DNA of 64,000 bases from the NCBI GenBank assembly GCA_963995505.1, contig OZ023185.1, forward strand, positions 15,077,691 through 15,141,690. Direction: 5' to 3'. Position 1 is the stretch's first letter; each line of letters begins with the position of its first letter. Positions 53,849 through 64,000 of the stretch are shown piece after piece. The position numbers and the translations under genes are program-made. The stretch is from Hypericum androsaemum. Taxonomy: Eukaryota > Streptophyta > Magnoliopsida > Malpighiales > Hypericaceae. The notes beneath the pieces were generated by a model, which worked only from the letters and a program-made list of their open reading frames with translations, ran no database searches and had not been told where the DNA came from.

Positions 53849-54914
53849 TAAATGTATCTATAGTAAGCATGATGATTTTGAATGCGTGATTCTATGTTTA
53901 TGTGTTAATGATATGCTTATATTCGGTACTAACATATCTTGTGTAGAAAAAATAAAGAAATTTCTTGGCTCTAACTTTGATATGAAAGATCTAGGAGAGG
54001 CTGATGTGATCTTGGGAATTAAAATCCTAATAAGTGGAGATGAATTGGTATTAACCCAATCTCATTATATTGAGAAGTTTCTCAAGAAGTATGGTCACTT
54101 TGATGACAAACCAGCCCCTACTCCTTTAGATCCTAGTATCAAGTTAATGAAGAATATTGGACGAACACATGCACAACTTAAGTACTCGAGTGTCATTGGA
54201 AGTCTTATGTATGCTATGTATTGCACAAGACCGGACATAGCTCAAGTTGTGGGAGTGTTTTGTTGTTTCTCAAGTAACTCAGGAGCTGAACATTGGGGAG
54301 CACTTGTAAGAGTGTTGAATTACTTGAAAGGAACCATAAATGATGATTTGAATTACTAAAGCTATCCAAGTGTATTGGAAGGATATAGTGATGGTAATTG
54401 GAACAATGTAGAATCCAAGTCCAAGTCCACTACTGGATGGATCTTTACATTAGGAGGTGCTACGGTATCTTAAAATTCCAAGAAGTAAACTTGTATTTCT
54501 GATTCAACGATGTTGTCAGAGTTGATAGCGTTGGCCAATGTAAGTAAGGAGGCGGAATGGTTTAGAAGCTTACTTGTAGAGATCCCACGATGGAAGAAGC
54601 CATCTCCAGCGGTCATGATTAATTGTGATAATCAAGCTACGATCTATAACGTCTCTAACAAGACTTATAATGGAAAGTCTAGACATGCAAGTATAAGACA
54701 TCATATGGTAAGACAATTACTCAAGAGAGGAATAGTTGTTGTTGACTTTATTAAAAGGAAGAAGAACTTGGCAGACCCTTTTACAAAGAGTCTACCAAAG
54801 GCAATATTTTTAATAAAATGTAAGAAAATGGGGGCTAAGGTCTGTGAAAGAAGGTTGACCGTCAATGACGTGTTGGAAATATTAGTAAATAAATCATGGT
54901 TTGAACATATATAA
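53849..54914 (+). pseudogene. copia reverse transcriptase end and RNase H
   Basis: The frame continues from the insertion as YSKHDDFECVILCLCVNDML, where the catalytic YVDD reads CVND, so the active site is lost. Then FDMKDLGEADVILGIKI, SVIGSLMYAMYCTRPDIA, a TAA at 54357, YSDGNWNNVESKSKSTTGWI (54383s), two further stops near 54470, then LSELIALANVSKEAEWFRSL (RNase H), CDNQATIYN and HASIRHHMVRQLLKRG. It ends in a normal copia position at 54914. Confidence 0.85.
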
Positions 54915-56440
54915 ATCGTAAACACAATAATAAAAGAGAGTAAGAGATAGCTTACAACCACACTTTGAGCAAAGTGTAAATAACGTCTTCTCCAAGGTAG
55001 GGGACTTCGGATGAAATCCTTCTCTTTGATCGTCACGAATTCGGATTTGATCGTCAAGAAATTATTGCTGCAATCACGAAGTGTTTCTTATGGTATAACC
55101 ACGTTATTCGTGTTTTGCTATCGACGTGGCCACTAATTGATTTATATAGTTAGAAGCGTTATAATCTTAGTACATAATACAATTGTGCCAATTAGCATTT
55201 CTTGAGTCCACTATGCTTGCTAGGAAATGATTAAATATTATAATACTAATTAACCAGTTACGTTATAACGTGAATAAGGGGAATTTACATTCACTTGTTT
55301 CTGTAAGATGGAACAATTATTAAATAATATATATCAACCATCTCGTTGTTTTATTGTTTCATGCAACAATAAAAAGGAAAATTAGATCCAGCTATAGCTC
55401 AAGTCATTTAATTGATATGTTCTACAAATAGAATACCGTGGGCATGATTATGTGATATTGGACTGTTGTATCGATTAGCTTGTTGAGCTTCTCTTTTTGG
55501 GAAAAATAGTAGAATATGTAATTCTATTAGGGAATCTTTTGTTAGACCTGTGTGTTTCTTCTCTGCCTATTTTTGTTAAGGCAGGAACGGTGTTGGTGGA
55601 AATGTGAAATCGTGGGCTGCACAATTTCTGGAAAGCCGAAAGCGAACGTTACAGGTAGCACTAAATGTTTGATACAGAAAGTACCATTCAATATTTTTCT
55701 GTTAATCTATAATTAAGTTGAGATTTAATGTGTCATCATGCTCATAATTGATCATAAACATAAACAGCAAAGGAAATGAAAATATTAGCGACATGTTAAA
55801 AATATTATCCTAGCTAATTAATTGGTGTGTAATACTCAATTAATAGCATGGTGTTTGAGATGTTAACTATTGGACAGCTTAAATTGGTAAATCTTGCGGC
55901 CAGTAACGTATGATCTTTCATAATGATGAGTTTATGTAGAGACAACAATTTGAATGCAATCATGCGTTACCATATTAGTTGAAGCTTAATATATACAGAA
56001 ATTGGATGTTGCAGCAACTAATATGTGGGTGATGGTATTAAAGAGAGAAATTGAAATTGAGTGTTGCCGTCACTCATTGGCATGGAAAATTAATTAGTTT
56101 TTCAGAGCACTAAATCAGTGATAAAATCAACGTTTGAACTTACTATCTCGTGACCTTCATTTAAAGGAGAAGGATTTCTACGCAATTTCCTAAAGTAAGG
56201 AGATAGGAAATTTCCGAATTGAGTTTATTAGTTTGGGTTTTTTATAAATGCAAAACTACATTTTCAATATTGGGCCTATTCTTGTTAAAGAAATTTTGCC
56301 AATTAGATCATTTTGTGAAATTGATTAATCCGTTTAAAATTTTTAATTGTGGATGTTGGGCCCAAGTAATTTACTGCTATATTTATATGATGGAAATGGA
56401 TGAGATGAATTTCATCAAAACATGAAAGCAGATGCTCAGG
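54915..56440. other. gene-free stretch between two copia elements
   Basis: AT-rich with no recognisable gene. No LTR matching the copia upstream could be found, nor the 5' LTR of the one downstream, though both should be looked for here by alignment. Confidence 0.5.
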
Positions 56441-56509
56441 TTGTGAGGGCTAGCGACGCTGAGGTCGTGATGCCGGTTCTGGAAAAACATTGTTATGTTC
56501 TCAATTTGA

Positions 56510-57000
56510 GAAGTCAAAGAAATTCTAGGATAGTAAAATCAAGAGATGGCAACAAATGATGATGTTGTTCTTGACTATCTTGAATGAAATCCGGTATCTC
56601 AAAGGGGGTAAACCTGAGAAGGATGTTAGAGATCTTCATAAGACTCTTGTCCATTAATAATGTCGTCCAAGTGGTAATGGTGATTGGAAAATTACCGCCA
56701 TCTTGGAAGGGCTTCAATATGTTCCTCAAACTCAAGAGGAAGGTGATAAGTATCAAGGACCTTTTGAGAAGGTTGTGTATCGAGCAAGATAACCGAAAGG
56801 TTGAATAGAAACTAAATGGCATGGTTGTCAAGGCCAAGTTGATCGAGGTTGGTGAGAGGTCCCATGAGAATTATTAGCAATGTTTTAATGATTCTAAGGG
56901 AGATGCTCATAATAAGAGCTTCACCGATAACTGCTTTGTTTGCGACTAGTCTAGCCATAGAGCTAAGGATTGCTACAAATGCCATACAATTGAGGGTAAC
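56510..57000 (+). pseudogene. copia gag fragment
   Basis: 56584-56808 includes GKLPPSWKGFNMFLKLKRK and ISIKDLLRRLCIEQDNRK, a gag C-terminal region; the downstream stretch reads a zinc knuckle CFVCD-stop-SSHRAKDCYKC (about 56935-56985), whose C-x2-C-x4-H-x4-C spacing is visible although interrupted by a stop. The frame is interrupted at 57000 by the solo LTR and resumes with NNNKHDHANIDEASL at 58629. Confidence 0.75.
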
Positions 57001-58627
57001 TGATGAGTGTGTAAACACTCATGCGTTTGTTGTATGATTTGATCATATTTAATCATGTTTTGGTCCGTTTTGGTCTTGTCCTATTGAGTCTTTTGTTTGT
57101 TTTATGTTTTTGAGTCTCGATTGGATTTCTACTGTTTTTCGTGTATTTTGGCAGGTACTTGGAGCGGTTCATGAATAAGTGGAGCTAGGACGAGATGAAG
57201 AAAAGCAAGGAGCTGACTTAGGAAGATAAGTAGCTCATCCGAAATCCGGTCTCCAATTCCAGCGGCCGCCGGTCTTCAATTCCAGACTGACCTTGAAGGA
57301 CTAAAATGACGATAAGTAGCTCATCCGAAGTCCGATGGAGTCATATAAAGTGGCTGTGGAAAGAGACATCCGTGGCTACAATTTTGCTTCAAAGGTCATC
57401 CTCAAATTATGAGTGTAAGGGGCCGAAAAATGGTCCCAAAGTCAAGCTTCGATTCTGTGACGAAATTCCAGATTTCTGGCTTCCGAATTTGAGGAATAAT
57501 TGCGGGCCCATTTCGAATTTGTTTAGCACTTTTATTTGCTGGAACTGCACATGAGATGTGTGGCATGTGTGGCATGTTTTGTGTAATAATTTCTCTTGGC
57601 ATGTGTGGCATGTTCTCCATTGGTATCCTTAGGTGGAAAGATGAGCTTTCCAACTCAAAAGAGAGCTTTCCAACTCAAAAGAGGAAGGAAAGCTCTCATC
57701 TCAACTTCTATAAATAGAGGATGGATGTAGAGACATGGAGATATCTAGTTTTTGAAGAATAGAGTTGGAGATTGAGAGTTGTGAGGAATTCCAAGGAGGA
57801 GCACCATTGGAGGAATGCTAGAAGGAAGCTTGAAGAAGGATGCTTGAGGAAGCTCTTGACCACATCTTGAGTTTTCTCTATCTCTCTCTTTAATGTTATT
57901 TTCTATCATGTTCTTGTATAAGTTTTCTTCTTGTATGAACATGACTTGTGAGTAGTTTTCCTTGTGAGTACGATGCTTTAATTATGTGATTACTTATCTA
58001 TGTTGGGTTATGGTTTGATCAACTTTCGTAGTAGTTGTCAATTGATGATCGTAATGCTTAATCTAACTTGATCACTTAGATTATGATGTTAGTTGATGAT
58101 AGTGGACCGAAAGGCATTAAATTCAACGGAAGGATCAATTGACATATTCTTAGGTATTAATGAGACATCTTGATACTAAGGGATAACCCACGAGGAGTTA
58201 ACTTTATAATTGAGTTTAGCTTAGTTCACGATCTAATTAATGAGAGAAAGCGTTAGTTGGTATTCGTGAACTATTCTAGCTTAGTTTTATTGGTCTAATG
58301 AGCGAAAGCGTTAGGAGGATGCATTAGAACACTCCGGGTACTAGTTAGAACTTCATAAATAACCATGATCTTGACATAGATAGGTAGTCCATAAAAGCAT
58401 CGTGCTCTCTTTATTTCATTAAGTACAAACCGTCTTTCTATATTTCTTAATTTACTTATTGTCTTGCAACCTCATATCATTCTTTACTTTACGAACTTGT
58501 TTTAATTTGGCTACATACGATTGATTGTTTCAATTTTCATGTTCTATCTCTCTCAGTTCAAGAACCTTACTTATACACTATACTATTTGTTTGTGCGTTA
58601 AATTGCTTGTCAATTTTGCGTACGTCA
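57001..58627. mobile_element. solo LTR (1627 bases)
   Basis: Begins TGATGAGTGTGTAAACACTC, ends TGCGTACGTCA, flanked by GTAAC on both sides (56996-57000 and 58628-58632). The copia gag frame continues across it. The TGATG start and size suggest an Athila/Tat-type gypsy LTR. The first 22 bases contain a perfect inverted repeat (TGAGTGT-GTAA-ACACTCA). No internal coding sequence remains. Confidence 0.85.
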
Positions 58628-58628
58628 G

Positions 58629-59120
58629 TAACAACAACAAGCATGATCATGCTAATATTGATGAGGCAAGCTTGAGCTTCGACCTTGGAGACATGAACCT
58701 CACGTTCCTGTGTCCAAGGTGAACCTTGTCAGTGGGTGGACATTGGGGCCACACGCCATATTTGTATGAACAAATGGTGTTTAATGACCTATCAACCTGT
58801 GGATGTTGAGAATTGCTACAAGCAAAGCCTGGCAATATCCAAGGTTGAAGTCAAAGGGATAGTTGTGTATAAGGTGACCTTGAGCAAGAGTTGACCGATG
58901 TGTTACTAATGCCTAAGATCTGGAAGAATTCCATCTCCAGTGTTGTGCTAGACTAGAAAGACTGTCGACTCATGTTTGAGTTCGATAAAGTCATGTATGT
59001 TGGCAAGGGTTATTTGACCAACAACCTTGAAAAATAGTGTAATGACTTTAGCCTCTAAGGCAAAGTATAATGCTTATATTGATGGAGGTGCGGCCTGTGA
59101 GGTTAGCACTAGTACCATTG
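58629..59120 (+). pseudogene. copia protease remnant
   Basis: After the solo LTR: NNNKHDHANIDEASLSFDLG, then WVDIGATRHICMNKW (about 58733-58780) in another frame, where the active-site triplet usually DTGA or DSGA reads DIGA. A few lines later MPKIW-like text and VYVGKGYLTNN-like text appear in broken frames. Integrase cannot be recognised after it. Confidence 0.6.
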
Positions 59121-59129
59121 TAACGAATG

Positions 59130-59640
59130 TTGGCGAGAATACAAATTTTGTATATTCTCGTAAATCATTAAATTATGAAATGGCAGACTACGCCATGTGA
59201 ACAATAAGTCTTTACAAAGGCTCATGTCACTAAACCTATTACCAAAGTTCAACATCGATCATAAATATATGAGCGAGACTTGATCGATGCTTGTACGAGA
59301 TATTAATGTGTCTACTTAATGAGAAGTAAAGACAAAGTAATAGATTTATTCGTTCATAAGAAGATCAAGAATCTTTGAAGTTATGAGGGAAAGCTGTGCT
59401 TTCGGCCAATTTGTGCACAATAGAGTACCGCAGGAAAGGAAAAAAAATGTTGGACAAAAAACCCTGTCAATAGTGGAAAGGTCATGCACCTAGCTACAAA
59501 TTCCAAAAGATTTGGGAATGTCTTGCTAAGGTTCTGATCCCACCTCCCAAAATGATGAGGATAGGACCTAAGGCGGTGGATTGAGTGTTTATCCGTTATG
59601 CACAAGATAGTGCTGCATACCGATTCTGGTACATAAGTCA
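59130..59640. other. degraded pol region, little recognisable
   Basis: Between protease and reverse transcriptase I see only short frames; an SRKSLNYE-like phrase and a Cys-rich minus frame (59605-59381) are not informative. The integrase core expected here is missing or too decayed to identify. Confidence 0.4.
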
Positions 59641-61560
59641 GATAACTCTGATGTCCATGTAAATACTATCATTAAAGCTAGGGATGCTTCATTCTTCGAG
59701 GAAATCTTTCCTCACAAAACTCGAATTGAAGTTGACTGTCAAGTTGACCAAAGTGGGAGCAATGTGGGGGGAGAGGAACCGCAAGATGAAGTTGAAGAAC
59801 TTAGATGTGGGAAAAGGGCTAGGAAAAAAAAGTCTTTTGGATCCGACTTCCTAACTTATCTATTAGAAAAGGATCTAGTAACCTACAAAGAAGTAATGTC
59901 CTCTACAGACTCTGCTCTTTGGAAGGAAGAGGTGAATAGTGAGATAGAGTCTATCTTACATAATCACACTTGAAAACTAGTGGATCTACCTCCGGGTAGC
60001 AAACCACAAAGTCACAAGTGGATCTTTAAGAAGTAGATGAAGCCGGATAGTCCTGTGGATAAGTACAGGGCTAGACTTATAGTTAAAGGCTACAAGTAAA
60101 TCGAGGTTGTTGATTATTTTGACACATATGCTCCACCTTTCTTAATGGAGATTTGGAATAGTAGATTTATATGGAACAACCTGAAATGTTTGTGGTTCTG
60201 GGTAAAGAACACAAGGGGTGCAAACTTTTAAAGTCCTTATATGGCTTACAACAAGCACCTATGCAATGGCAGGAAAAGTTTGACAGTGTAATGCTATCAA
60301 ACGGGATTCAAATAAACTAATGCGATAAATGTGTCTACGTGAAAAGAGACGATAAAGACTATGTGATAATATCTCTCTACATGTTGATCGTGGGTAATAA
60401 TGATAATATCAAAAATTACCAAAAGAATGTTGTCGCAGAATTTTGACATGAAAGACTTGGGACAAGATGATGTAATAATTGGGATGAAAATCACCAAGAC
60501 TTTAGAAGGTTACTCACTTTTCCAAGGTCACTATGTCGAAAAGACACTTGACAAATTCGATAAGGATAGCAATGCAATTGCGAGAACTCCTGTGGAAGTG
60601 GTGTCAAATTTTTACAAGAATTGCGAAAATAGCGTGCGACAACTAGATATTTTAGAGTTATGGGCAGTCTAATGTACCTCATGGACTGTACTAGACCGGA
60701 TGTTGCAAACTTGGTAAATAGATTATCGAAACATAATACTAGTAATCCCAATGATAAATATTGGAAAGCAATAGTTAGAGTCCTTAGATACTTAAGGTAT
60801 ACTGCTAACTATAGATTACACTATATGAGACATCCAGTCGTTTCACCAAGACTTTAGAAGGTTACTCACTTTTCCAAGGTCACTATGTCGAAAAGACACT
60901 TGACAAATTCGATAAGGATAGCAATGCAATTGCGAGAACTCCTGTGGAAGTGGTGTCAAATTTTTACAAGAATTGCGAAAATAGCGTGCGACAACTAGAT
61001 ATTTTAGAGTTATGGGCAGTCTAATGTACCTCATGGACTGTACTAGACCGGATGTTGCAAACTTGGTAAATAGATTATCGAAACATAATACTAGTAATCC
61101 CAATGATAAATATTGGAAAGCAATAGTTAGAGTCCTTAGATACTTAAGGTATACTGCTAACTATAGATTACACTATATGAGACATCCAGTCGTTCTGAAA
61201 GGGTATTTAGATGCAAACTGGATCTCAAACTCCAAGAATATAAAATCCACGAGTGGATACATATTTATAATTAGAGGAGCAGCGGTCTCGTGGAGATCAT
61301 ACAAAAAAACTTGCATTGCTAAATCAACCATGGAATCAGAATTCATAGCATTGGATCTTACAACTGAAGAGGGTAGATTGGCTCTAAAATTTCTTGGAGG
61401 ACATCCCGACGTGGTCCAAACCAGTGCCTCTCATTAGTGTGCACTGTGATAGTCAGTCAGCTATTGCAAGAGCACAAAACAATGTGTATAATGGAAAGTC
61501 TAGACATATACGTCGTAGACATAAATTTGTAAGAACGTTGTTGAGAACGGGTGTGAATCT
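59640..61560 (+). pseudogene. copia reverse transcriptase and RNase H, heavily broken
   Basis: Readable parts: ARDASFFEEIFPHKTRIEVD (about 59681), LWKEEVNSEIESIL then (after a stop) KLVDLPPGSKPQSHKWIFKK (59975s), DKYRARLIVKGYK (60058s), NFDMKDLGQDDVIIGMKI (60430s), RTPVEVVSN, then [20 protein letters not shown], repeated because of the 352-base duplication. From 61012 onward the second copy is open to 61435 ([40 protein letters not shown]), then HCDSQSAIARAQ and GKSRHIRRRHKFV. Catalytic motifs between 60120 and 60400 are not readable. Confidence 0.75.
60491..61194. repeat. exact tandem duplication of 352 bases
   Basis: 60491-60842 and 60843-61194 read the same from TCACCAAGACTTTAG to GACATCCAGTCGTT; I saw no differing base. 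The 86-codon minus-strand frame and the plus-strand MGSLMYLMD frame therefore appear twice, 352 bases apart. It lies inside the copia reverse transcriptase/RNase H region and is younger than the element. Confidence 0.9.
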
Positions 61561-62217
61561 TTAGACTACGTCAAGTCAAAAGAGACCTAGAGGAGGTATC
61601 ATCGAGGGGGATGAGATTAAAGTCTATGAAATGACCTAAACCTATGATGGCAACCTAACTTGGATCGTCAACCCTGATCTGCAGGTTCAATATGACAACC
61701 CAATTGTGAGGCTAGGGTCGAACAAAGTACTCGAGAAATTGAGTTCCCTATCCATTCCTATGATGAAAGAGTGATAGACATGTCTATGGGAAGGTTAAGG
61801 TTTAAGCTTTTAATGATCCTTATACTTCGAGTATATATAAGTGGGGTATGCAGGATACTCCTTATAAGAGATCGCCTATGTCGAATGTGAAGGGGCCGCT
61901 TCTATGAGATGAGTTAAGGGATAAATCTCTAGAGCATTCGATGAAGTTTCCAAAGTAGTCCAAGGCCAAAATGGACACAACCAAAAGAACCGAGTAGTGA
62001 TTTAAGAAGGAGTTGTGTGAGTACCTTTGTCTTGGTATACATAAAACGCTGAACAGTTCAATGCATGGCGTCCACTGGTTGGTAAGTATATCCAAAGGTA
62101 TTTCACTAAGAAAGGTTCAAGGCTTTTAACCACCTTTCCTTATGCAACAAATTCTCGCAAACTTCTAAGTTGCACGTAGCATTACTAGGCTCATATCATA
62201 TATAAGCCATTTGCATT
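61561..62217. other. copia 3' non-coding region
   Basis: A few phrases resemble the end of copia pol (the GVNL-stop-TTSSQK stretch), and GGTTCAATATGACAACCCAA-like sequence follows. Then non-coding sequence leads to the purine tract at 62218. Confidence 0.5.
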
Positions 62218-62228
62218 CATGTGGGGGA

Positions 62229-62943
62229 TTCTTGGAGAATTGAGTTTAATACCCTAAGAAGAGATGGCCCAATACAAGTGAGTGTATTGGGCATTGAATC
62301 CTAATTAAATACAATAACTAAGTGATTAGTGGACAACTTTGAGCTAATTAAAATAGAAGTTACACCATTAGATTTTGGGTGTTTGTGAGATCAATGCGAA
62401 GCTCGTTGACTAAGCTTCGTAAACGATATAAAATAATTGCGGGAAAAATCAATTCTTGGTGTGAATAAAAATCGACTTAAAGGTGGTATGACTGGAGGTT
62501 GCAGGATTGTGAGTTTATGGGAATTATTCCAGGTTCCATGGTCTTATCTTTTTAGAAGTGGGCCAGACCTGTTGAAGTGATTCTCGGCCCAAAATATGCT
62601 GGGCTTCCTCCTTGAAAAGCCCACGCTCTAAAACCTTCTTACCCTTCCATGCCATTTGAATTTAAATTTAGATTTAAATTCATGAGTGGAACAACCCATT
62701 TAATTTGGGGTTTTATGGGTCTTGTAACATCTCATTCAATGGGTGGGTTAATTTTCCTAATAAATTTGGTTTTGAATGTTGGAGGTCCTAGGCCCCTATA
62801 AAAGGAGGCCTCCTCCTTCATTCCAAATAACCCTAGCTCACACTCTTCCTTGAGCACTCTATTCCTCCCACCTCAGCATAGCATTTCTCACTTCCATAAG
62901 AGTCGGAGTTCTACACCACCAAAGGTTCAAAAGGTGTGCAAAA
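62229..62943 (+). repeat. 3' LTR of the copia element
   Basis: Starts after the purine tract CATGTGGGGGA (62218-62228). It includes a good promoter CCCCTATAAAAGGAGGCC (about 62792-62809) and a CT-rich transcribed leader. The right boundary is approximate because no 5' copy is available for comparison. Confidence 0.6.
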
Positions 62944-63147
62944 GTGCAATTCCTCACAAATCCTCGTGACAAACATTTACTTGTGGCTTATCATATGCTT
63001 AAGTACATCAAGCATGCTCATGGTTTGGGATTATATTACTCTCTCAGAGGAGAAGCTCATCTCAAGGCATATACGGATATTACTCTCTCACTAAGAGTCT
63101 CACTATTCAACGGTTTGAATTCCTTGTTAGTGAGTTGGGACTGTTAG
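62944..63147 (+). pseudogene. copia RNase H fragment of another element
   Basis: Reads FLTNPRDKHLLVAYHMLKYI KHAHGLGLYYS then LKAYTDI, the pol stretch between reverse transcriptase and RNase H (TDADW changed to TDI). It is in the same strand as the neighbouring LTR but belongs to a different family. It has no start or end of its own. Confidence 0.7.
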
Positions 63148-63568
63148 ACATCCACTGTCCAACTTACCGGGGGGGCGTGGGTGGGTGTTAACTGATAAGG
63201 ATGTTCGCTTGATGCATGAGGAATCTGCAGAAGTGCCTTGGGATGATGGGGACGAAACAGCAGAACCACGGTGATCAGAATGATATTCTACTCGGACATG
63301 CAGGGATGATTTTGCATGACTTAAAGAACCACGGAATCAAAGTGAAATTTACCACACGCGGAGCTCCTTCTGCTTGCCACCTGTAGCGAATGTATAGGGA
63401 ATAAATAGGAAATGATTAGCCAATGGTTGCACACACTTTTAACGAGATAGATTTGGCGGTTATCTTTTTCCGTGAGCTACCAAATGAGCTCTAATGACAT
63501 CTTTCTCATTTCTTGACCAAATCAACTCGTTCCACCTTCATTCTTCCATATTTTTTATTTCTAATACA
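63148..63568. other. gene-free stretch
   Basis: Contains phrases like the end of a copia RNase H (GGTGTTAACTGATAAGGATG) but no open frame; 63380-63560 shows nothing recognisable. OMT homology begins at about 63569. Confidence 0.5.
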
Positions 63569-64000
63569 CCCAGCTCCGGTGTTGCCTATCTAGCTCGTAT
63601 CATGAGGCTGCTAGTTTGGAACAAGGTCTTCTCCGTCGACCAGCCATCGGACGGCGGAGAGCCACCGTACGGGTTGACCGACATGTCTAAGTGTGTAATT
63701 TTGTTACCATCATAAGAAATCAAATTTTATCCACACATAGAGGTATTAATTTTGATTTGCCCCATGTCATCGCCGCGGCGCCACAGCACCAAGGCATCAC
63801 ACACTTGTTGGAAACATGCTTGAAGCCATTCCAAATGCAGATGCTCCCGTGTTGAATGTAATTATTAACTAGGAACATAAAAGTGGTAAAGGCTAACTTT
63901 TTTTTCCAATTTATTTGGCTACCGCGAATGTGCCCATTGAAAAGTGTGTTATCAAACTCTCTAGAATCGTTAATTGGATTCAATCAATAATAAGCTACTC
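63569..64000 (+). pseudogene. O-methyltransferase pseudogene D (deletion derivative, runs off edge)
   Basis: 63569-63694 reads SSGVAYLARIMRLLVWNKVF SVDQPSDGGEPPYGLTDMSK, the end of OMT exon 1, with a donor (AAGTGTGT) like that of the intact gene. After only about 30 bases of intron-1-like sequence it joins exon 2 at LYPHIRGINFDLPHV-homologous DNA (63728 onward), so most of intron 1, the first two thirds of exon 2 and the SAM-binding motif are gone. From about 63860 it continues into intron-2-like sequence clearly homologous to 35990-36120 up to the window end, so an exon 3 may lie beyond. No start codon or 5' part of exon 1 was found. Confidence 0.9.

Larger units (their letters stand above)
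50031..54914 (+). mobile_element. Ty1/copia element body (no LTRs seen), split by a Pack-MULE
   Basis: The order gag, protease, integrase, reverse transcriptase, RNase H is copia. Neither a 5' LTR (the left neighbour is the minus-strand SIRE fragment) nor a clear 3' LTR and purine tract could be found. The element is broken by single nonsense codons, a deletion in reverse transcriptase near 52470, and the 1.1-kb insertion 52752-53848. Confidence 0.85.
56441..62943 (+). mobile_element. Ty1/copia element with 3' LTR, split by a solo LTR
   Basis: Order on the plus strand: gag (56500-57000), solo LTR insertion (57001-58627), protease (about 58640-59110), RNase H-containing pol end (about 59680-61560), purine tract CATGTGGGGGA (62218-62228) and a 3' LTR (62229 to about 62943). 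Integrase is almost absent and the reverse transcriptase is highly degraded. A 352-base tandem duplication lies at 60491-61194. No 5' LTR was recognised. Confidence 0.8.

Overview
The window looks like nuclear DNA of a flowering plant, most likely a eudicot. The evidence is a COMT-type O-methyltransferase (OMT) gene with GT-AG introns, a C2H2 zinc-finger fragment resembling plant STOP1, and plant-typical transposons: Ty1/copia including a SIRE-like element, Ty3/gypsy with a tRNA-Asp-like primer site, TRIM, L1-type LINEs with RNase H, and Mutator-like foldback elements. The species cannot be named from sequence alone.

Only one gene is complete: an OMT of 353 residues in three exons at 35080-36493 (+). 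The rest of its family in the window is decaying. Copy A (exons at 1869-2167, 3504-3814 and 14826-15119) has a stop, a deletion that removed the SAM-binding motif, and about 11 kb of transposons in its second intron. A fragment near 28.1-28.3 kb looks like a relic third exon. Copy D (63569 to the window end) is a deletion derivative that runs off the edge. Shared non-coding blocks (about 985-1560 with 24985-25520; about 15.7-17.9 kb with 25.7-28.1 kb) show that the locus grew by segmental or tandem duplication before transposons filled it.

Layout: 1-0.4 kb copia end; 1.8-15.1 kb OMT-A, split by two solo LTRs and an 8.5-kb gypsy element that itself carries a 902-bp foldback element; 16.3-18.2 kb tandem duplication and STOP1-like fragment; 18.6-19.7 kb 5'-truncated LINE; 19.8-21.0 kb short LTR element; 21.6-25 kb RRM fragment, SINE-like relic and rearranged copia pieces; 25-28.3 kb duplicated OMT flank with TRIM and LTR repeats; 28.9-32.2 kb gypsy gag-protease remnant; 32.4-33.6 kb LINE derivative; 34.0-36.7 kb foldback element and the intact OMT; 37.2-39.7 kb short copia; 39.8-44.9 kb LINE (-) split by a solo LTR; 45-50 kb SIRE-like copia (-); 50-54.9 kb copia (+) split by a Pack-MULE-like element with a PPR gene fragment; 56.4-62.9 kb copia (+) split by a solo LTR; 63.6-64 kb OMT-D.

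Many insertions could be bounded by target-site duplications (TSDs) read directly from the sequence. No element appears autonomous: reading frames have stops, and the reverse-transcriptase catalytic motifs that could be checked are altered. I found no convincing new gene system. The most interesting points are the intact OMT whose upstream region is a foldback element lying 46 bases from its TATA box, the Mutator-like foldback element filled with CTC triplets, and the PPR-carrying Pack-MULE.
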